Shown here one piece after another: positions 32,329 to 42,415 of a stretch of DNA of 64,000 nt. The stretch comes from Macrosoma leucophasiata (Eukaryota > Arthropoda > Insecta > Lepidoptera > Hedylidae). Below the pieces are notes generated by a model. That model saw only the letters and a list, made by a program, of their open reading frames with translations, had not been told where the DNA came from and did not search any database. The stretch spans positions 12,004,001 through 12,068,000 of the forward strand of contig JAWQUS010000019.1 in NCBI GenBank assembly GCA_036365455.1. The letters are read 5' to 3'. The translations under genes were made by a program, and so were the position numbers. How positions within the stretch are numbered: the first letter of the stretch is position 1; the number at the start of each line of letters is the position of its first letter.

Positions 32329-32671
32329 ATGGAAAGTCGCAGATCTTCATTTTTAAAAAAATACACACGTGGTCTCAGTAATCAGAATGAAAAGCCCCAT
32401 GTCGTTCGAAGAATACTTACTCAGGAAGAGAGCGACCATGAAATCGATTCTGAATCTGATACTTACGTGTGTAAACTTCGGCATCCACGTGATGAAGAAT
32501 ACAGCATTTTAAAACCAAATACAGGTAAGCATTGCGATATAACTACTTCGCAATGACAGTGTAATGATCGTTGCTTAGCAACAGAAGCCGTCGAAGAGTT
32601 TTCAACTCGGTATGGAGGACTTTTATATTTCATGTACCTGTAAGATTTTTGATCAGGATAGAGGGAGCGGG

Positions 32672-32706
<35 letters not shown>

Positions 32707-35700
32707 TGTGTGTGTGTGTGTGTGTGTAAACCGCGTATTACACTTGTACAACTAATTGTTTCTTACAGCTATAATGGAGGAACTAGACACACATATTGGT
32801 CCATCATATCTTATACATCGATCGGAGATGTACACTGGGAAAGATATACAGGAATCAAACACATCGATCGATCAAACAGAAAACTGCGCTCAAGGTGGGA
32901 CGTCCCTGGATCAAGACATATTTCCGTTACAGGAATCGATTTTACAGATAGCTCATCATATTCCTGCAGGTACATCAACTAGCCAAAACTTGCAGCAATC
33001 AGACACATTAATCCCTCAAAAAGATGACCACGCTCAAACAGGGACGTGCCTGAATCAAAACATACTTCCGTTACAGGCATCGATCTCACAGATTGCTTCT
33101 CAAATTACTGCAGGTATATCAACTAGCCAAGACGTGCAGCAGTCAGACACATCAATCCCTCAAAAAGAAGACCACGCTCAAACAGACACGTGCCTAAATC
33201 AAGATATACTTTCGTTACAGGCATCGATCTCACAGATATCTTATCATATTCCTGCAGATACATCAACTAGCCAATACGTGCAGCAGTCAGACACATCAAT
33301 CCCTCAAATAGAAGACCACGCTCAAACAGTCCATAATCAAGACACACTTCCCTTACAGGCATCGATCTCACAGATAGACTTTACTGTATACACGGACACA
33401 TCTCTTGGTCAAGGTATACATGCATTACAGGAGACTTTTCCACAATCAGAAAAGTACACTCAACCAGGACAGCCACATCAATTGCAAACATCTCTTGCTA
33501 TCAAGGAATCTGTTCAAGTAGGCACATCTTTACCAACAAAATCTCCCGAAATACCTCCGATGCAACCTTATAAGAAGAGAAAGATAGACGCGAAGCGGCT
33601 CCAGGAAATAGAAATCTGCATGCAAGAAATAAATAAAGAAGTAGCTACAAGAGAAATCGAAATGACTATCAGTACTGATATAGAACCAGAAGAAAACACT
33701 ATTCTTGAACAAAAGAAAGATAAACGAAAGAGAAATAGTGTGTACAAGCATATTGACTTTTTATCTGACAGTGAAGATTTCGAATGCAGCTCAAGTTCTT
33801 GGGAAGCTTCCACAGATTCGGATCAAACGAACAGTACAAATAATAATACTACAGACAAAAAAAAGAAAACTACCAAAATACAAAAAAAGGATAAAAAAAG
33901 AAAAGAAACTGTGCTAGATGATAATAAAGAGAACACAAAGATAGAAGAGAGACAACAAAAAAATAATAAGAGGAAAGCTAGTAGCAATCTTAAGAACAGT
34001 GGAAAAAAATACATTACTAAAACTGGGAAAGTAATAGAAGAAAAAAAGGTGAAGAGTTGTACATGCACACCAGAAAATTGTCATAATAACTGCTATGAAA
34101 TCAGTTTCGAGAAAAGACAGGCTATTTTTGATCATTATTGGAGCCTTTGTAAAGAAAGACGCAAAGATTGGCTAATAGGCAACTCTAAAAGACAAGAAAC
34201 TAAAAGAAAGCGTTGCTATGGTATCGATAGTCGCAGGAATTGGACTTTCGATTATTATATTAATGAAGGGGAGGGAAAGAGAAAAGTCTGCTTGAAATTT
34301 ATTCTAAACACGCTAGACATTAAGCAAAAATTTCTTCACAATGTTATTTCTACAGCTATACAAGGTTCAGCTAAAAAAGATGGCCGAGGTAAACATATTC
34401 CTGCCAACAAAACACCTGAAATTAATATAGAAGCAGCAAAGTGCTACATAAAAGAATTACCCTACTTACCATCACATTATTGCCGCAAAAACTCAAAAAG
34501 ATTGTATCTGCCTCAGGAGTTTCGAAACTTGTCTAATTTGTATAAATTGTATAAAGAAAAAATGTTAAGTGAAGACAAACCGATAGTGGGAGAGAAAGTT
34601 TTTAAAAATATTTTCCATGAGTTTAATTTAGGATTTCACGTCCCACGCAAAGACAAGTGTTCCAAATGTCTACGTTTTGAAAAAGAGGAGGAAGGAGAAG
34701 AAAAACTAACTCATCTAAAAGACAAAGAGGAAACTTACGAGCGATTTACGGTTCATCAAAAAATTCAAGACGAGAACATACTTTGCGTGACATTTGACTT
34801 ACAAAAAGTACTGAACACGCCGTATGGCCAAAGCATGTTACTTTACTACAGTCGCAAATTGGCTGTTTATAATCTTACTTTTTATGAGTCAAGAACTAGA
34901 GAAGGCTATTGTTATTCATGGAATGAGACAGAAGGAAAACGTGGGGCCAACGAAATCTGCACAATACTTGATCAGTATATTAGTATGGTAGACAATCGTG
35001 GCTCAATAAAACACCTTCTTCTATATAGTGATGCATGCCCAGGCCAGAACAAGAATAAAGTTGTTCTTGCAGCAATTCATTCCTGCTTGCAAAAATGCAC
35101 TAATATTTCTAGTATACAAATTAACTACCTCTTGCCTGGACATACGTATATGCCAGTTGATTCAATACATTCAGTAATAGAAAAAAGCGTGGCAAACAAT
35201 ATTATCTGGGCACCCTCTCAATGGGCAACAGTATTTATGTTAGCTCGAAAAAATCCAAAGCCGTATCACGTACAGATTTTGACACATAAAGATTTTTGCG
35301 GTTGGGATATTGTTGGAGATCGATATTTCAAAGGAAACCTGTCAGGAAAAATATCGAAGGTAATATTAGTAATTATTAAGTACGTCCTAATATCTCCGTG
35401 TGTTATCTATGATATTCAGATAATTTAGTTTATATAAATAAAAATTAAACACTGCTGTTCGTTGGAAAGCATAAAACTTGAGAAAATTTCTGAAATTATT
35501 AATGCTAATTTATATTTTACAGGTACGTACGGCTATATTCAAGAAATCGGCCCCCCAAAAAGTGGTTGTGAAATACTCAATGGCGGCTAATAGCCCCACT
35601 GAAGATATACCTATAATGGGCAAAAATGTAAATCTTAAGAAAATATATAACTCTCGTCTGCCTATTTCACACAAGAAATACCAAGATTTGTGGAAATTGT

Positions 35701-35807
35701 GTACAATGAAAGTCATTCCCGACATTTTTCACAGTGAGTTCCAAAGTATGTGTAATGCTATGAATGTCCAGGATACCCTGCAAGAAACAGACGTTGAAGA
35801 CTGTTAA
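32329..35807 (+). CDS. Transposase-like protein (DUF7869-like family), three exons, 1023 residues predicted
   Basis: Exons 32329-32524, 32769-35359 and 35523-35807. Donor sites are acag|gtaagc and gaag|gtaata; acceptors are ttacag| and tttacag|. Phases (1, then 0) keep one frame to the stop at 35805. Residues 1-65: basic then acidic leader. About 98-269: four degenerate repeats of roughly 46 residues ('DTSIPQKEDHAQ', 'LPLQASISQI'). About 280-490: Lys/Glu-rich with nuclear-localisation-like clusters. Then a Cys motif (CTCTPENCHNNC), 'VCLKFILNTLDIKQKFLHNV' and CSKC. The putative catalytic core has D742 (VTFDLQKVLNTP), D820 (YSDACPGQNKN) and D863/E870 (GHTYMPVDSIHSVIEK). The C-terminus has 'IYNSRLPISHKKYQDLWKL'. 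An AATAAA follows at 35941. Many insect genomes carry this family without a known function; position between TIRs points to transposase. Family call and catalytic residues are from memory and pattern. Confidence 0.8.
32525..32768 (+). other. Intron 1 of the transposase-like gene, with (TG)n run
   Basis: GT-AG intron of 244 bp. A (TG)n microsatellite with one GC interruption occupies 32673-32727. The open frame of exon 2 extends slightly into the intron (to 32756), which is not evidence of a start. Confidence 0.75.
35360..35522 (+). other. Intron 2 of the transposase-like gene
   Basis: GT-AG intron of 163 bp with a T-rich acceptor tract. Without splicing, the protein would end about 23 residues later with an unrelated hydrophobic tail. 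Confidence 0.75.
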
Positions 35808-35940
35808 GTCTAAACTAGCTAAACCGGCAGACAGACCAAAATAACTTTTCAAATCCGACCGCTAGTTCCTGCTGCAACAGACTCTTTATAACCTTCAAAC
35901 AAACTTTTCAGCTTTTTATTTTTAGTAAAGATAAGAAAAC

Positions 35941-36852
35941 AATAAAAAAGGTTTATTCTGTTAAATAAGTTGATTACATTTAATCATTATGATAATTTGG
36001 AAACAACAAATAAAAGTTGATTTTTGGTGCAATATGTATGTTTATTTTCCCTGTATTTGCTGCAATTCTCTACAATTCCTCACTAAGTATACTATAACTA
36101 ACTATGTAGCTGACTTGGCAAAGTTAGTTTCACCCGAAAATATAAATTACTACAGCTTCATTACACTACTAACTTTGACTACCCTGCCCTACCGAACACT
36201 ACACTACACTACGCTACATTTCCCTCCGCTACTACTATATAGTACGCTACGCTACGTTTCTCAAATGTACGCCCCATTACGGTTCGCTACTATAAACTAC
36301 TGTTCAACACACTATGTTATGCTTCGCTACTCGTCGCTACACTACGCTACGCTAACTAATACTACTACTACAAAGAAGGTTATTACACTATTACAGTTTA
36401 ATGAAGCGAGGGTATATTAAAATTTAGCATTTATTAAACAATAATTTACGACTCAACACAATACAATTAGTCAAACAAGTTAATGTTAATATACTTAGGT
36501 ATTACATTTAAGTAATAATGACCAGACTATATGTCATTCTGTAATACAAGTTAGTCGTTTTTCCTTTCCTAAATTTTCATGAATGTAAGTGATTAGTATT
36601 TATGCTTTATTGTACCTGAATATGTTTATGAACTAAGTCTTTTTGCCTTACGAAGTGGTGAGAGCATTTATACTAAAGCGACACTATCTTCGTAAAAATA
36701 AGAATATTAGGCAATATGTATATTTCATAACGTAGATAAAAATACAACAAAGGTTTTTTCCCTTAGACATATTTCAATTGGAATACAAGAAACAGAGATA
36801 TGCCAGTTTGAAGAAAAATAAAAACTTTAAATTGCTCTCCTGTAAAATGCAC
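35941..36852 (+). other. 3' flank of the transposase gene with CTACG/CTACACTA-rich block
   Basis: AATAAA at 35941 may be the poly(A) signal. 36173-36372 is an imperfect minisatellite of ctac, gctac and actac units ('ttcgctactataaactac'). The 143-residue frame across it is an artefact of the repeats. 'atactaaagcgacactatc' near 36671 is a TIR-like motif. Confidence 0.6.
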
Positions 36853-36889
36853 TTTTGGCGCTTTAGTAATTTTGCTTTTCCAGTGACGA
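36853..36889 (-). repeat. Right terminal inverted repeat
   Basis: Complement of 30705-30741 with two mismatches. Confidence 0.85.
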
Positions 36890-37122
36890 TGTGTTAATAC
36901 TAAGAACTTAAACTAATCGATTTCCAATTTAAAGAAGCGTCGGCTGTTTTGCCGCCATGTTGAATATGGTTGAAATGATAAAATCGTTTGAATTAAATGT
37001 GGTAGTAACTCTAAAATATATACTTGAATAAATAAATTGCATTTTTTTCGGATTCTTCTTAAATTTACCCATTTTTTGAGGATGTGTAAGATCTAGAGCC
37101 GAGCCCGCAACATCTCCTTTGT
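36890..37122 (+). repeat. Family I repeat, right part
   Basis: Resumes as 'aatcgatttccaattt' and 'gtcggctgttttgccgcc', matching the complement of 4009-4095, then extends to 'cgcaacatctcctttg'. The last 100 bp match 2517-2612 in complement. Confidence 0.7.
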
Positions 37123-37137
37123 TTGTTTGTTTGTTCT

Positions 37138-37215
37138 AGCTAATCTACCGCCTTATTGGAATGGTTTGACCACCATTGTTCGGTTGACTGACTACTATCA
37201 ATAAAAAAAATATAT
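37138..37215 (-). repeat. Family L end fragment, inverted
   Basis: 'taccgccttattggaatgg', 'accaccattgttcggttgactg' is the complement of the sequence at 4965-5000. Confidence 0.5.
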
Positions 37216-37329
37216 ATTGTTCATTTATTTTCTGGTGCTCAAACCATTGTGCAATTTATTTTCTTATATGTATGTATCTTCACGCCAGTATCTTCTACAC
37301 CATGTATCTTCTTATTTTCTTATGTTGTA

Positions 37330-37860
37330 GTATACTAGCGGCCCGCCCCGGCTTCGCACGGTGCAATGTTGCCTACCCTCTCCTATTCGTCTTAGTGTGA
37401 TGATTATACATAGATATAGCCTAAAGTCTTCCTCGATATCTTTTATAGTTCAGACAGAGTACGCAAAATAAGTAACTTTTCTGGTTGATTTTTTACACCT
37501 TGTGTCTGAAAAACCCAAATAACTTACGGAACCCTATTTTTCCATAATAAAATATAGCCTATGTTACCGGTGGATAGTGTAGCTTTCGAATAGTGAAATA
37601 AACTATAAAAGGTATTCCTCGATATCTTTTATAGTTTAGGCAGCGTACGCAAAATAAGTATGTTTTCTGGTTGATTTTATACACCTTGTGTCTGAAAAAC
37701 CCAAATATCTTACGCAACCCTATTTTTTCCAAAATTAAATATAGCCTATGTTACCCGTGGATAATGTACCTTTCGAATAATGAAAGAATTTTTAAAATCA
37801 GTCCAGTAGTTATTGAGCCTATTCATTACAAACAAAAAAATATTACCTCTTTATAATATA
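37330..37860 (+). repeat. Family K repeat with internal tandem duplication
   Basis: Starts 'ctagcggcccgccccggcttc'-type head (also at 48372). The block containing 'ttcctcgatatcttttatag' and 'ccttgtgtctgaaaaaccc' occurs twice, about 185 bp apart (37427 and 37613), with modest divergence. It ends in 'ccagtagttattgagcc', a common retroelement 3' motif. Confidence 0.7.
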
Positions 37861-37939
37861 CAACCTAAAAAAAAATAGAATATATTATAGTATACTAACA
37901 TCAAAGTACTAATCAAAAAGAAAAAAGTCTAGTATAAGT

Positions 37940-38876
37940 CTACCGGCGTTCTTGTCCTCGGTCCACGGCACTAATAATTTAACTAGTAAAATTTTATCAA
38001 CCACACTGGTGAATTTTGAAGTGCCGTGCTTGACCGACGCCTTGAGCGCCTGGAAAACGACTTGCACAAATATGGCCTACCGGGTAACCTCTCTTCACAG
38101 CGACAGTGGGACGCACCGCTCTGCAGCTTGGTACGGAAAAATCTCATAGATACGTCTTCGGGCGAGAGTGGGAATCCGGTCTCTGGTTACAGGCTTTGCC
38201 ATCACCCAGCATCGGGACAGTGATGGATGACATTACCTTCGGGCTCGCTTCTTGCCTCCGCCTAAGCACATCTTGCTGCGCTCCGCATCGCTGCCCCTGT
38301 GGTGAAGCTGTCGACCGCCTGGGGCACCATGGTCTCTCCTGCGGTAGAAGTGCCGGCAGATTCACCAGGCACGCCCAATTAAATGACATTCTGCGCCGTG
38401 CCCTTTCCACCGCCGGCGTGCCAGCCATGTTAGAACCCAACGGCCTGGCACGTGACGATGGAAAGGGACCGGACGGTATGTCATTGATGCCCTGGAAGAT
38501 GGGTAGGCCTCTGGTGTGGTACGCAACTTGCGTTGACACCTTAGCGCCATCCCATCTTCCAAGCACGGCGTGCTCCGCTGGCACTGCTGCTGTAACTGCG
38601 GAGACCCTGAAACAGCGCAAATATAGTACACTTCCAGAGGACTATATATTTGTGCCTTTCGGGGTCGAAACTCTTGGTCCATGGGGCCCCAGTGCTCGGC
38701 TCTTATTCAAAGAGATCGCGAAACGGCTGGTCGACACTTCCCGTGACCAGAGGGCTGGCCAATTTTTAGGTCAAAGAATCAGCATTGCCATCCAACGAGG
38801 CAATGCTGCCAGCCTTCTGGGTACCATAACACAAGAAGGCAGCGATGCGGAATTTTTAGACGCATGTTGTTTTTAG
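37940..38876 (+). pseudogene. Transposon ORF remnant with PD-(D/E)XK-like nuclease module
   Basis: From 38106 a 256-residue frame is open: 'GLWLQALPSPSIGTVMDD', a Cys/His cluster (CPCGEAVDRLGHHGLSC), 'LEPNGLARDDGKGPDGMSL', 'PLVWYATCVDTLAPSHLPST', 'YIFVPFGVETLGPWG' and 'GQRISIAIQRGNAASLLGT'. The PDG...(x)T pattern resembles a restriction-like nuclease, but the expected Asp in 'W-D-A-T' is Tyr here, so it is probably inactive. Upstream (37950-38110) related sequence lies in other frames ('DRRLERLENDLHKYGLPG'), showing frameshifts. The region is notably GC-rich. This module is common next to RTs in metazoan genomes; I cannot name the clade. Confidence 0.6.
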
Positions 38877-39154
38877 TTTAGTTTTAACTTTATATTTTAT
38901 ATTATTTAGGTTTTAAATATATTATAACATTATAATTAAAATACTGAAAAAAAAAAATGATAGAACCAAATGACATGTCCATAATCACCTGCCAGATATA
39001 TACGAATGTTTTGTATTCATATGATACCTATCTCATTCCGAATGGCCCGAGGGTAACGGTAAATTGAATCAGAATTGGTCTTATATTAACATTATTTTGT
39101 TTCTTTCTAATATATCTTTGTGTAACAGTAGCTTCTTTGCGCGTATTTATCCAA
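38877..39154. other. Unassigned
   Basis: An AT-rich 3'UTR-like segment ending in an A-run near 38946-38956 could be the tail of the preceding element. Nothing else seen. Confidence 0.35.
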
Positions 39155-39345
39155 ATCGTATCTCCACGCCTGTAGGCAAGGGTAAGGTAGAGGTAGAATG
39201 CATGCATTCAAGCACGCAGACACCCACGGTTCGCCGGTTTCGTTTTGGTCCAAGTGACAGGTGGTGAGCCTGACATCTCTGGGCACATAACAAACTCAGA
39301 GAGGCTAGGAAACTTCCATATGATACAAATCGTAATAGTAGCAGA
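39155..39345 (-). mobile_element. Family B SINE, inverted, head missing
   Basis: 'tctccacgcctgtaggcaag', 'agaatgcatgcattcaagc', 'ggtggtgagcctgacatctc'. Confidence 0.65.
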
Positions 39346-41324
39346 GATAAAAGATTTCGTTTCGTTCCTCTTTTATGTTACCGGATCGATATTGGGATGT
39401 TTTCCTTGTTCGATAGTATCCCAGTGCAACCTTCGGAGTTTCTAATGTCACAACTAAGACAAAACATACTTGTAAAGGATAGAATCAATAGGCGTCTCGT
39501 TTCCATAATAAAATAAGTTAATGAAGCTACTATCCGCCGCATACAGCTGTGGCGCTGCAGGCGGTCATTTTATTGAATTAGGTAGTATCTAAAATGTAGG
39601 TTAAAAGGCATAACAATATAAGTTATTAAAATGAAAAGGCAATAGATAATGTAATGAGTCATTTATTGTATCAGAAAGGTGTGATCTCGTTACATAGTTT
39701 TACGAACTGGTGAAGCTTGTAATGGCCACCAGAGGCCTCCGCAGGAAGGATGCAGAGGCAAATTAAACTCGATGTAACTTGTTAGGTTCTCGTAGTAGAC
39801 TTGTGATATTTGAACACAATGATAAGAAAGTTGTTATCAAGCGATTGCCATATGAAAGATTAGATTTGAGAGAGTAGGTATTTTCGCTTGGTCGAGAGGG
39901 TCGTCCACGGAGCAGAGAGCACCTGATCCGCCTGTGAGGGCTTGGCGCCGGCGGGGGGAAGTGCGGGGAAGCGACTCGGAGGAAGCGTAAATACGCGCAC
40001 TTTTTTAGAGCTCATTCAGTGGCAGAGCTCGGCGTAATAATGACTGATTATGCATATTCACGACCACCCCCACGCATGGCATAGGCAGTTGAGTAGTTAT
40101 CAACTGACAAAGCTCGCTTCAATGTACGTTACTATGAGATGAATATTTACATGAAAAATTAACTTAGGTATTTTATTCGTATTTACCACACACACGCTGG
40201 TCTGAGTATGTACACAGATTGACGACGATGTATAGCGTGTAGAAAGTTAAGAAATTTAAGAAATTGTATCACGTCTTTGTATGGAAAATTACGATTAGAA
40301 ATCTAGAAATCTTAGGTAGTTTGGATTTATTATGTAATCACAGCTGATGTTAAATACGATGTTTTGTATGAAAAGAGAGGTGAAAGTCGTTGTATTTTCG
40401 TAAATAAGAAAGATACCAAGCTGAAAGTTATGTACGAGATGTATTTTTGTTGCCCCCCTCAGGGAAGTATATTTGAAAAATGTGTAAGTTAACTCAAAGT
40501 ATGGATAATGCGAATGTACCTACCTAATCTTGCTTGATAACAAAATTGTCTCTCACTCGTAAAGTAAAGAGGATAGGCAGATGCCGTTTTCAGTTTTAAG
40601 TTTGGCTTAGGTTTGGCTAGCGATATTTTATCGTGTCGTTGATGATAGAGCATGACAGAGCCCCTAAAAAATTATGTATTTAAGGCAAGTAGACACTTTG
40701 ATAATGTATAGTATTAGAAATAAATTTGTATAAGTGTTGTATAAGAAACTTTATTAAATAAAGAGATATTGTGTATGAATTGTAGCAAGGCAAAGATGGG
40801 TCGGCAGAGACGTATGGCGGTTGTTGTAATTTAGACCGTATAGGCAGCCTTTTAGAGTCCTATCTCCGTCGACCCAGACCTTCGGGACTTTCCGTGTTTG
40901 GGGCGTGTCACGGAATTTCTACATGGAGGGAGACGTTTTAGAAGCATATAAAAATCGGCACATTTCGGTGCAAATTTGTCATCGTTCGATTCTCAGCAAG
41001 AAAAGTGCTTCCAAACCGTGAAATTGCCAGTCAAGTGAAAGTTATAGATTAGTACCAGACCCCCTGGTTCGCTAGTTAGCTAGTACGTAGTGAAGTAAGC
41101 TAGTGATTAAGTTAGAATAGAAAAATTATTGAAGAACCCAGAATACAGTCCACGTTGGAGAGTAACACTTGTGTGATCATTTCGGTGCAAACCGAGTTGT
41201 CCCCCACAATACTGATGAATCGTGGGTATGTTTATGTACTTGATTATGCATTTTGTCTCTTTAACTTTCGTCAACTGTGCAACTTCAATGAACGGGACGG
41301 GACTTCAATGAACCTCGACACTCG
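39346..41324. other. Unassigned 2-kb stretch with TATA-like promoter sequence
   Basis: None of the lettered repeats occur here. 39900-40010 is GC-rich ('gcgccggcggggggaagtg'). A TATA box (tataaaaa, 40948) lies 30 bp upstream of 'gtcatcgttcgattctcagc'. AATAAA occurs at 40757. This could be a retrotransposon LTR relic (for example starting 'tgtcacgg' at 40908) or host regulatory DNA. No coding frame supports either. Confidence 0.35.
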
Positions 41325-41450
41325 ACGTCACTCGGTCACTCAGTCTACTCGGGACCACGGCCGTTGCATTACGGCCGAAACGTGGAGTGTCGAGGTAAAC
41401 ACTTCGATTAAATAGTACGCGATTAAGTCCCGTTTATAATATAAAAATAT
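41325..41450 (+). repeat. Possible Penelope-like terminal relic
   Basis: 'gggaccacggccgttgc', 'acggccgaaacgtggagtg' and 'tacgcgattaagtcccg' parallel the Penelope-like end ('gggaccacggaagctg', 'cgaccgaaacgtcggg' at 8981-9016). Confidence 0.45.
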
Positions 41451-41467
41451 GAATACAAATCGTGAAA

Positions 41468-41475
41468 GTTTAAAA
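41468..41475. repeat. 8-bp target-site duplication, left
   Basis: gtttaaaa, repeated at 41683-41690. Confidence 0.85.
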
Positions 41476-41682
41476 CAGTGATTCCCAAAGTGGTCTATAT
41501 AGACCCCCTGGGGTCCATGGGACTCGATGGGGGTTTACGTAGTCGTGAATAAAATTTGGAAATATGGGAATGTGATATAAATGAAGCAAGAAGTCCACGG
41601 AAACCAGAACAAAATTGAAAGGGGTCTACAAGAAAAAATATAATAGCATATAAGAATAGAAAAAATAGTTTGGGAACCTCTG
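41476..41682. mobile_element. hAT-type MITE, 207 bp
   Basis: Ends cagtgattcccaaa and (complement) cagaggttcccaaa match at 12 of 14 positions. It is flanked by the 8-bp duplication gtttaaaa. TIR sequence and 8-bp duplication are typical of the hAT superfamily. No coding capacity. Confidence 0.85.
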
Positions 41683-41690
41683 GTTTAAAA
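41683..41690. repeat. 8-bp target-site duplication, right
   Basis: gtttaaaa, identical to 41468-41475. Confidence 0.85.
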
Positions 41691-41699
41691 CAACTTCAA

Positions 41700-41992
41700 T
41701 GAAGTTTTTTGGTCACATCTCCAAAAATGAGTGCTCGATGGAGAGTCTCGACCTCCAAGGCCAAATAGAAGGCAAAAGAGGACGCGGCCGATCACCAACC
41801 CGCTGGACCGACCAAATAAAAACGCAACTAAGTCTACTATAGTCCAGTGCGTACGCAACGCCTCTATCCGTCAAAAATGGAAGCAGATAATCAAGACAGC
41901 CGTAGTAGACAAGAATTACACAACAAGTTCATTCATCTGCACAACCACGACCACTCTGACAAGAGTACCCGATTAAGAAGAAGAAATTTAAC
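41700..41992 (+). pseudogene. Non-LTR RT C-terminal relic
   Basis: Frame pieces 'FGHISKNECSMESLDLQG', 'GKRGRGRSPTRWTDQIKTQL', then after stops and shifts 'SVKNGSR' match the usual C-terminal 'GRGRSPTRW-DQI' block of non-LTR elements. The 3' end is 'taagaagaagaaa'. No catalytic part remains. Confidence 0.55.
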
Positions 41993-42014
41993 TCTGCCGA
42001 CATCGGGGAATAGA

Positions 42015-42415
42015 GCTCTAATAATGGCAACCCATTACGTTTATTCCCGTTGTCCCTGTGTGCCGTGTCCCCGTGCGATGGGGACAACGAGCTGGGCACG
42101 AGTCTCTCCCCTTTTTGGAGGGAGGCCTGGAGTTTACTCCACCATGCTGCTCCAATGCGGATTAGTAGAGATACGGATTAGTGGCCAACCCACTGTCGGA
42201 TGTTTTCAAACCGGCCATAAGGCCTCCAACAAGGTTTAACGACTGCTATCTATCGATAGCAACCGGGACCGACGGCTTGACGTGCCCTCCGAAGCAGGGA
42301 AACGCGCATTTTAATTTGCCACTAGCGGTCACCCATCACACACCCGAATGCGCCCGTAATGCTTAACCGAGTAGATCGCTTACGATCTACACCAGCCACG
42401 GGACCATGCGCGCTC
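42015..42415 (-). mobile_element. Family D SINE (5S-like head), with a small insertion
   Basis: 'gcggtcacccatcacacacc' (42326-42346) is the 5S-like part. The 3' side has an insertion of 'gttgtccctgtgtgccgtgtc'-like sequence between 'aacccattacg' and 'gctgggcacgag'. Confidence 0.7.

Larger units (their letters stand above)
30705..36889. mobile_element. TIR-bounded DNA transposon carrying an intact spliced gene
   Basis: The ends are 37-bp inverted repeats (30705-30741 and 36853-36889) with two mismatches, containing 'tcgtcactggaaa' and 'actaaagcgccaaaa'. Motifs of the TIR type 'gcgctttagta...ttttgcc' recur inside at 30841, 31052, 31093, 31139, 31394 and in complement near 36670. The element contains one complete three-exon gene, two opposed family B SINEs, a (TG)n run and a CTACG-rich block. 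The interrupted family I repeat has 'aatcgatttc' on both sides (30692-30701 and about 36913-36922), a possible 10-bp duplication if the right end extends about 23 bp past the TIR. The superfamily is not assigned. Confidence 0.8.

Noticed and set aside
32674..32982. 102-residue frame starting in a (TG)n run
   Set aside because: It reads a microsatellite and then exon 2 of the transposase-like gene in the wrong frame.
32756..35428. 890-residue open frame as a single-exon protein
   Set aside because: Its upstream end lies in a T-rich splice acceptor with no ATG, and its downstream end reads through a good donor. The three-exon model keeps frame and adds conserved C-terminal sequence.
35989..36420. 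143-residue Thr/Leu/Tyr-rich protein
   Set aside because: The frame is generated by the CTAC-rich minisatellite; no domain.
40908..41160. Solo LTR of a Ty3-like element
   Set aside because: TATA and a possible 'tgtcacgg' start are present, but no second LTR, primer-binding site, matching end or target duplication could be found.
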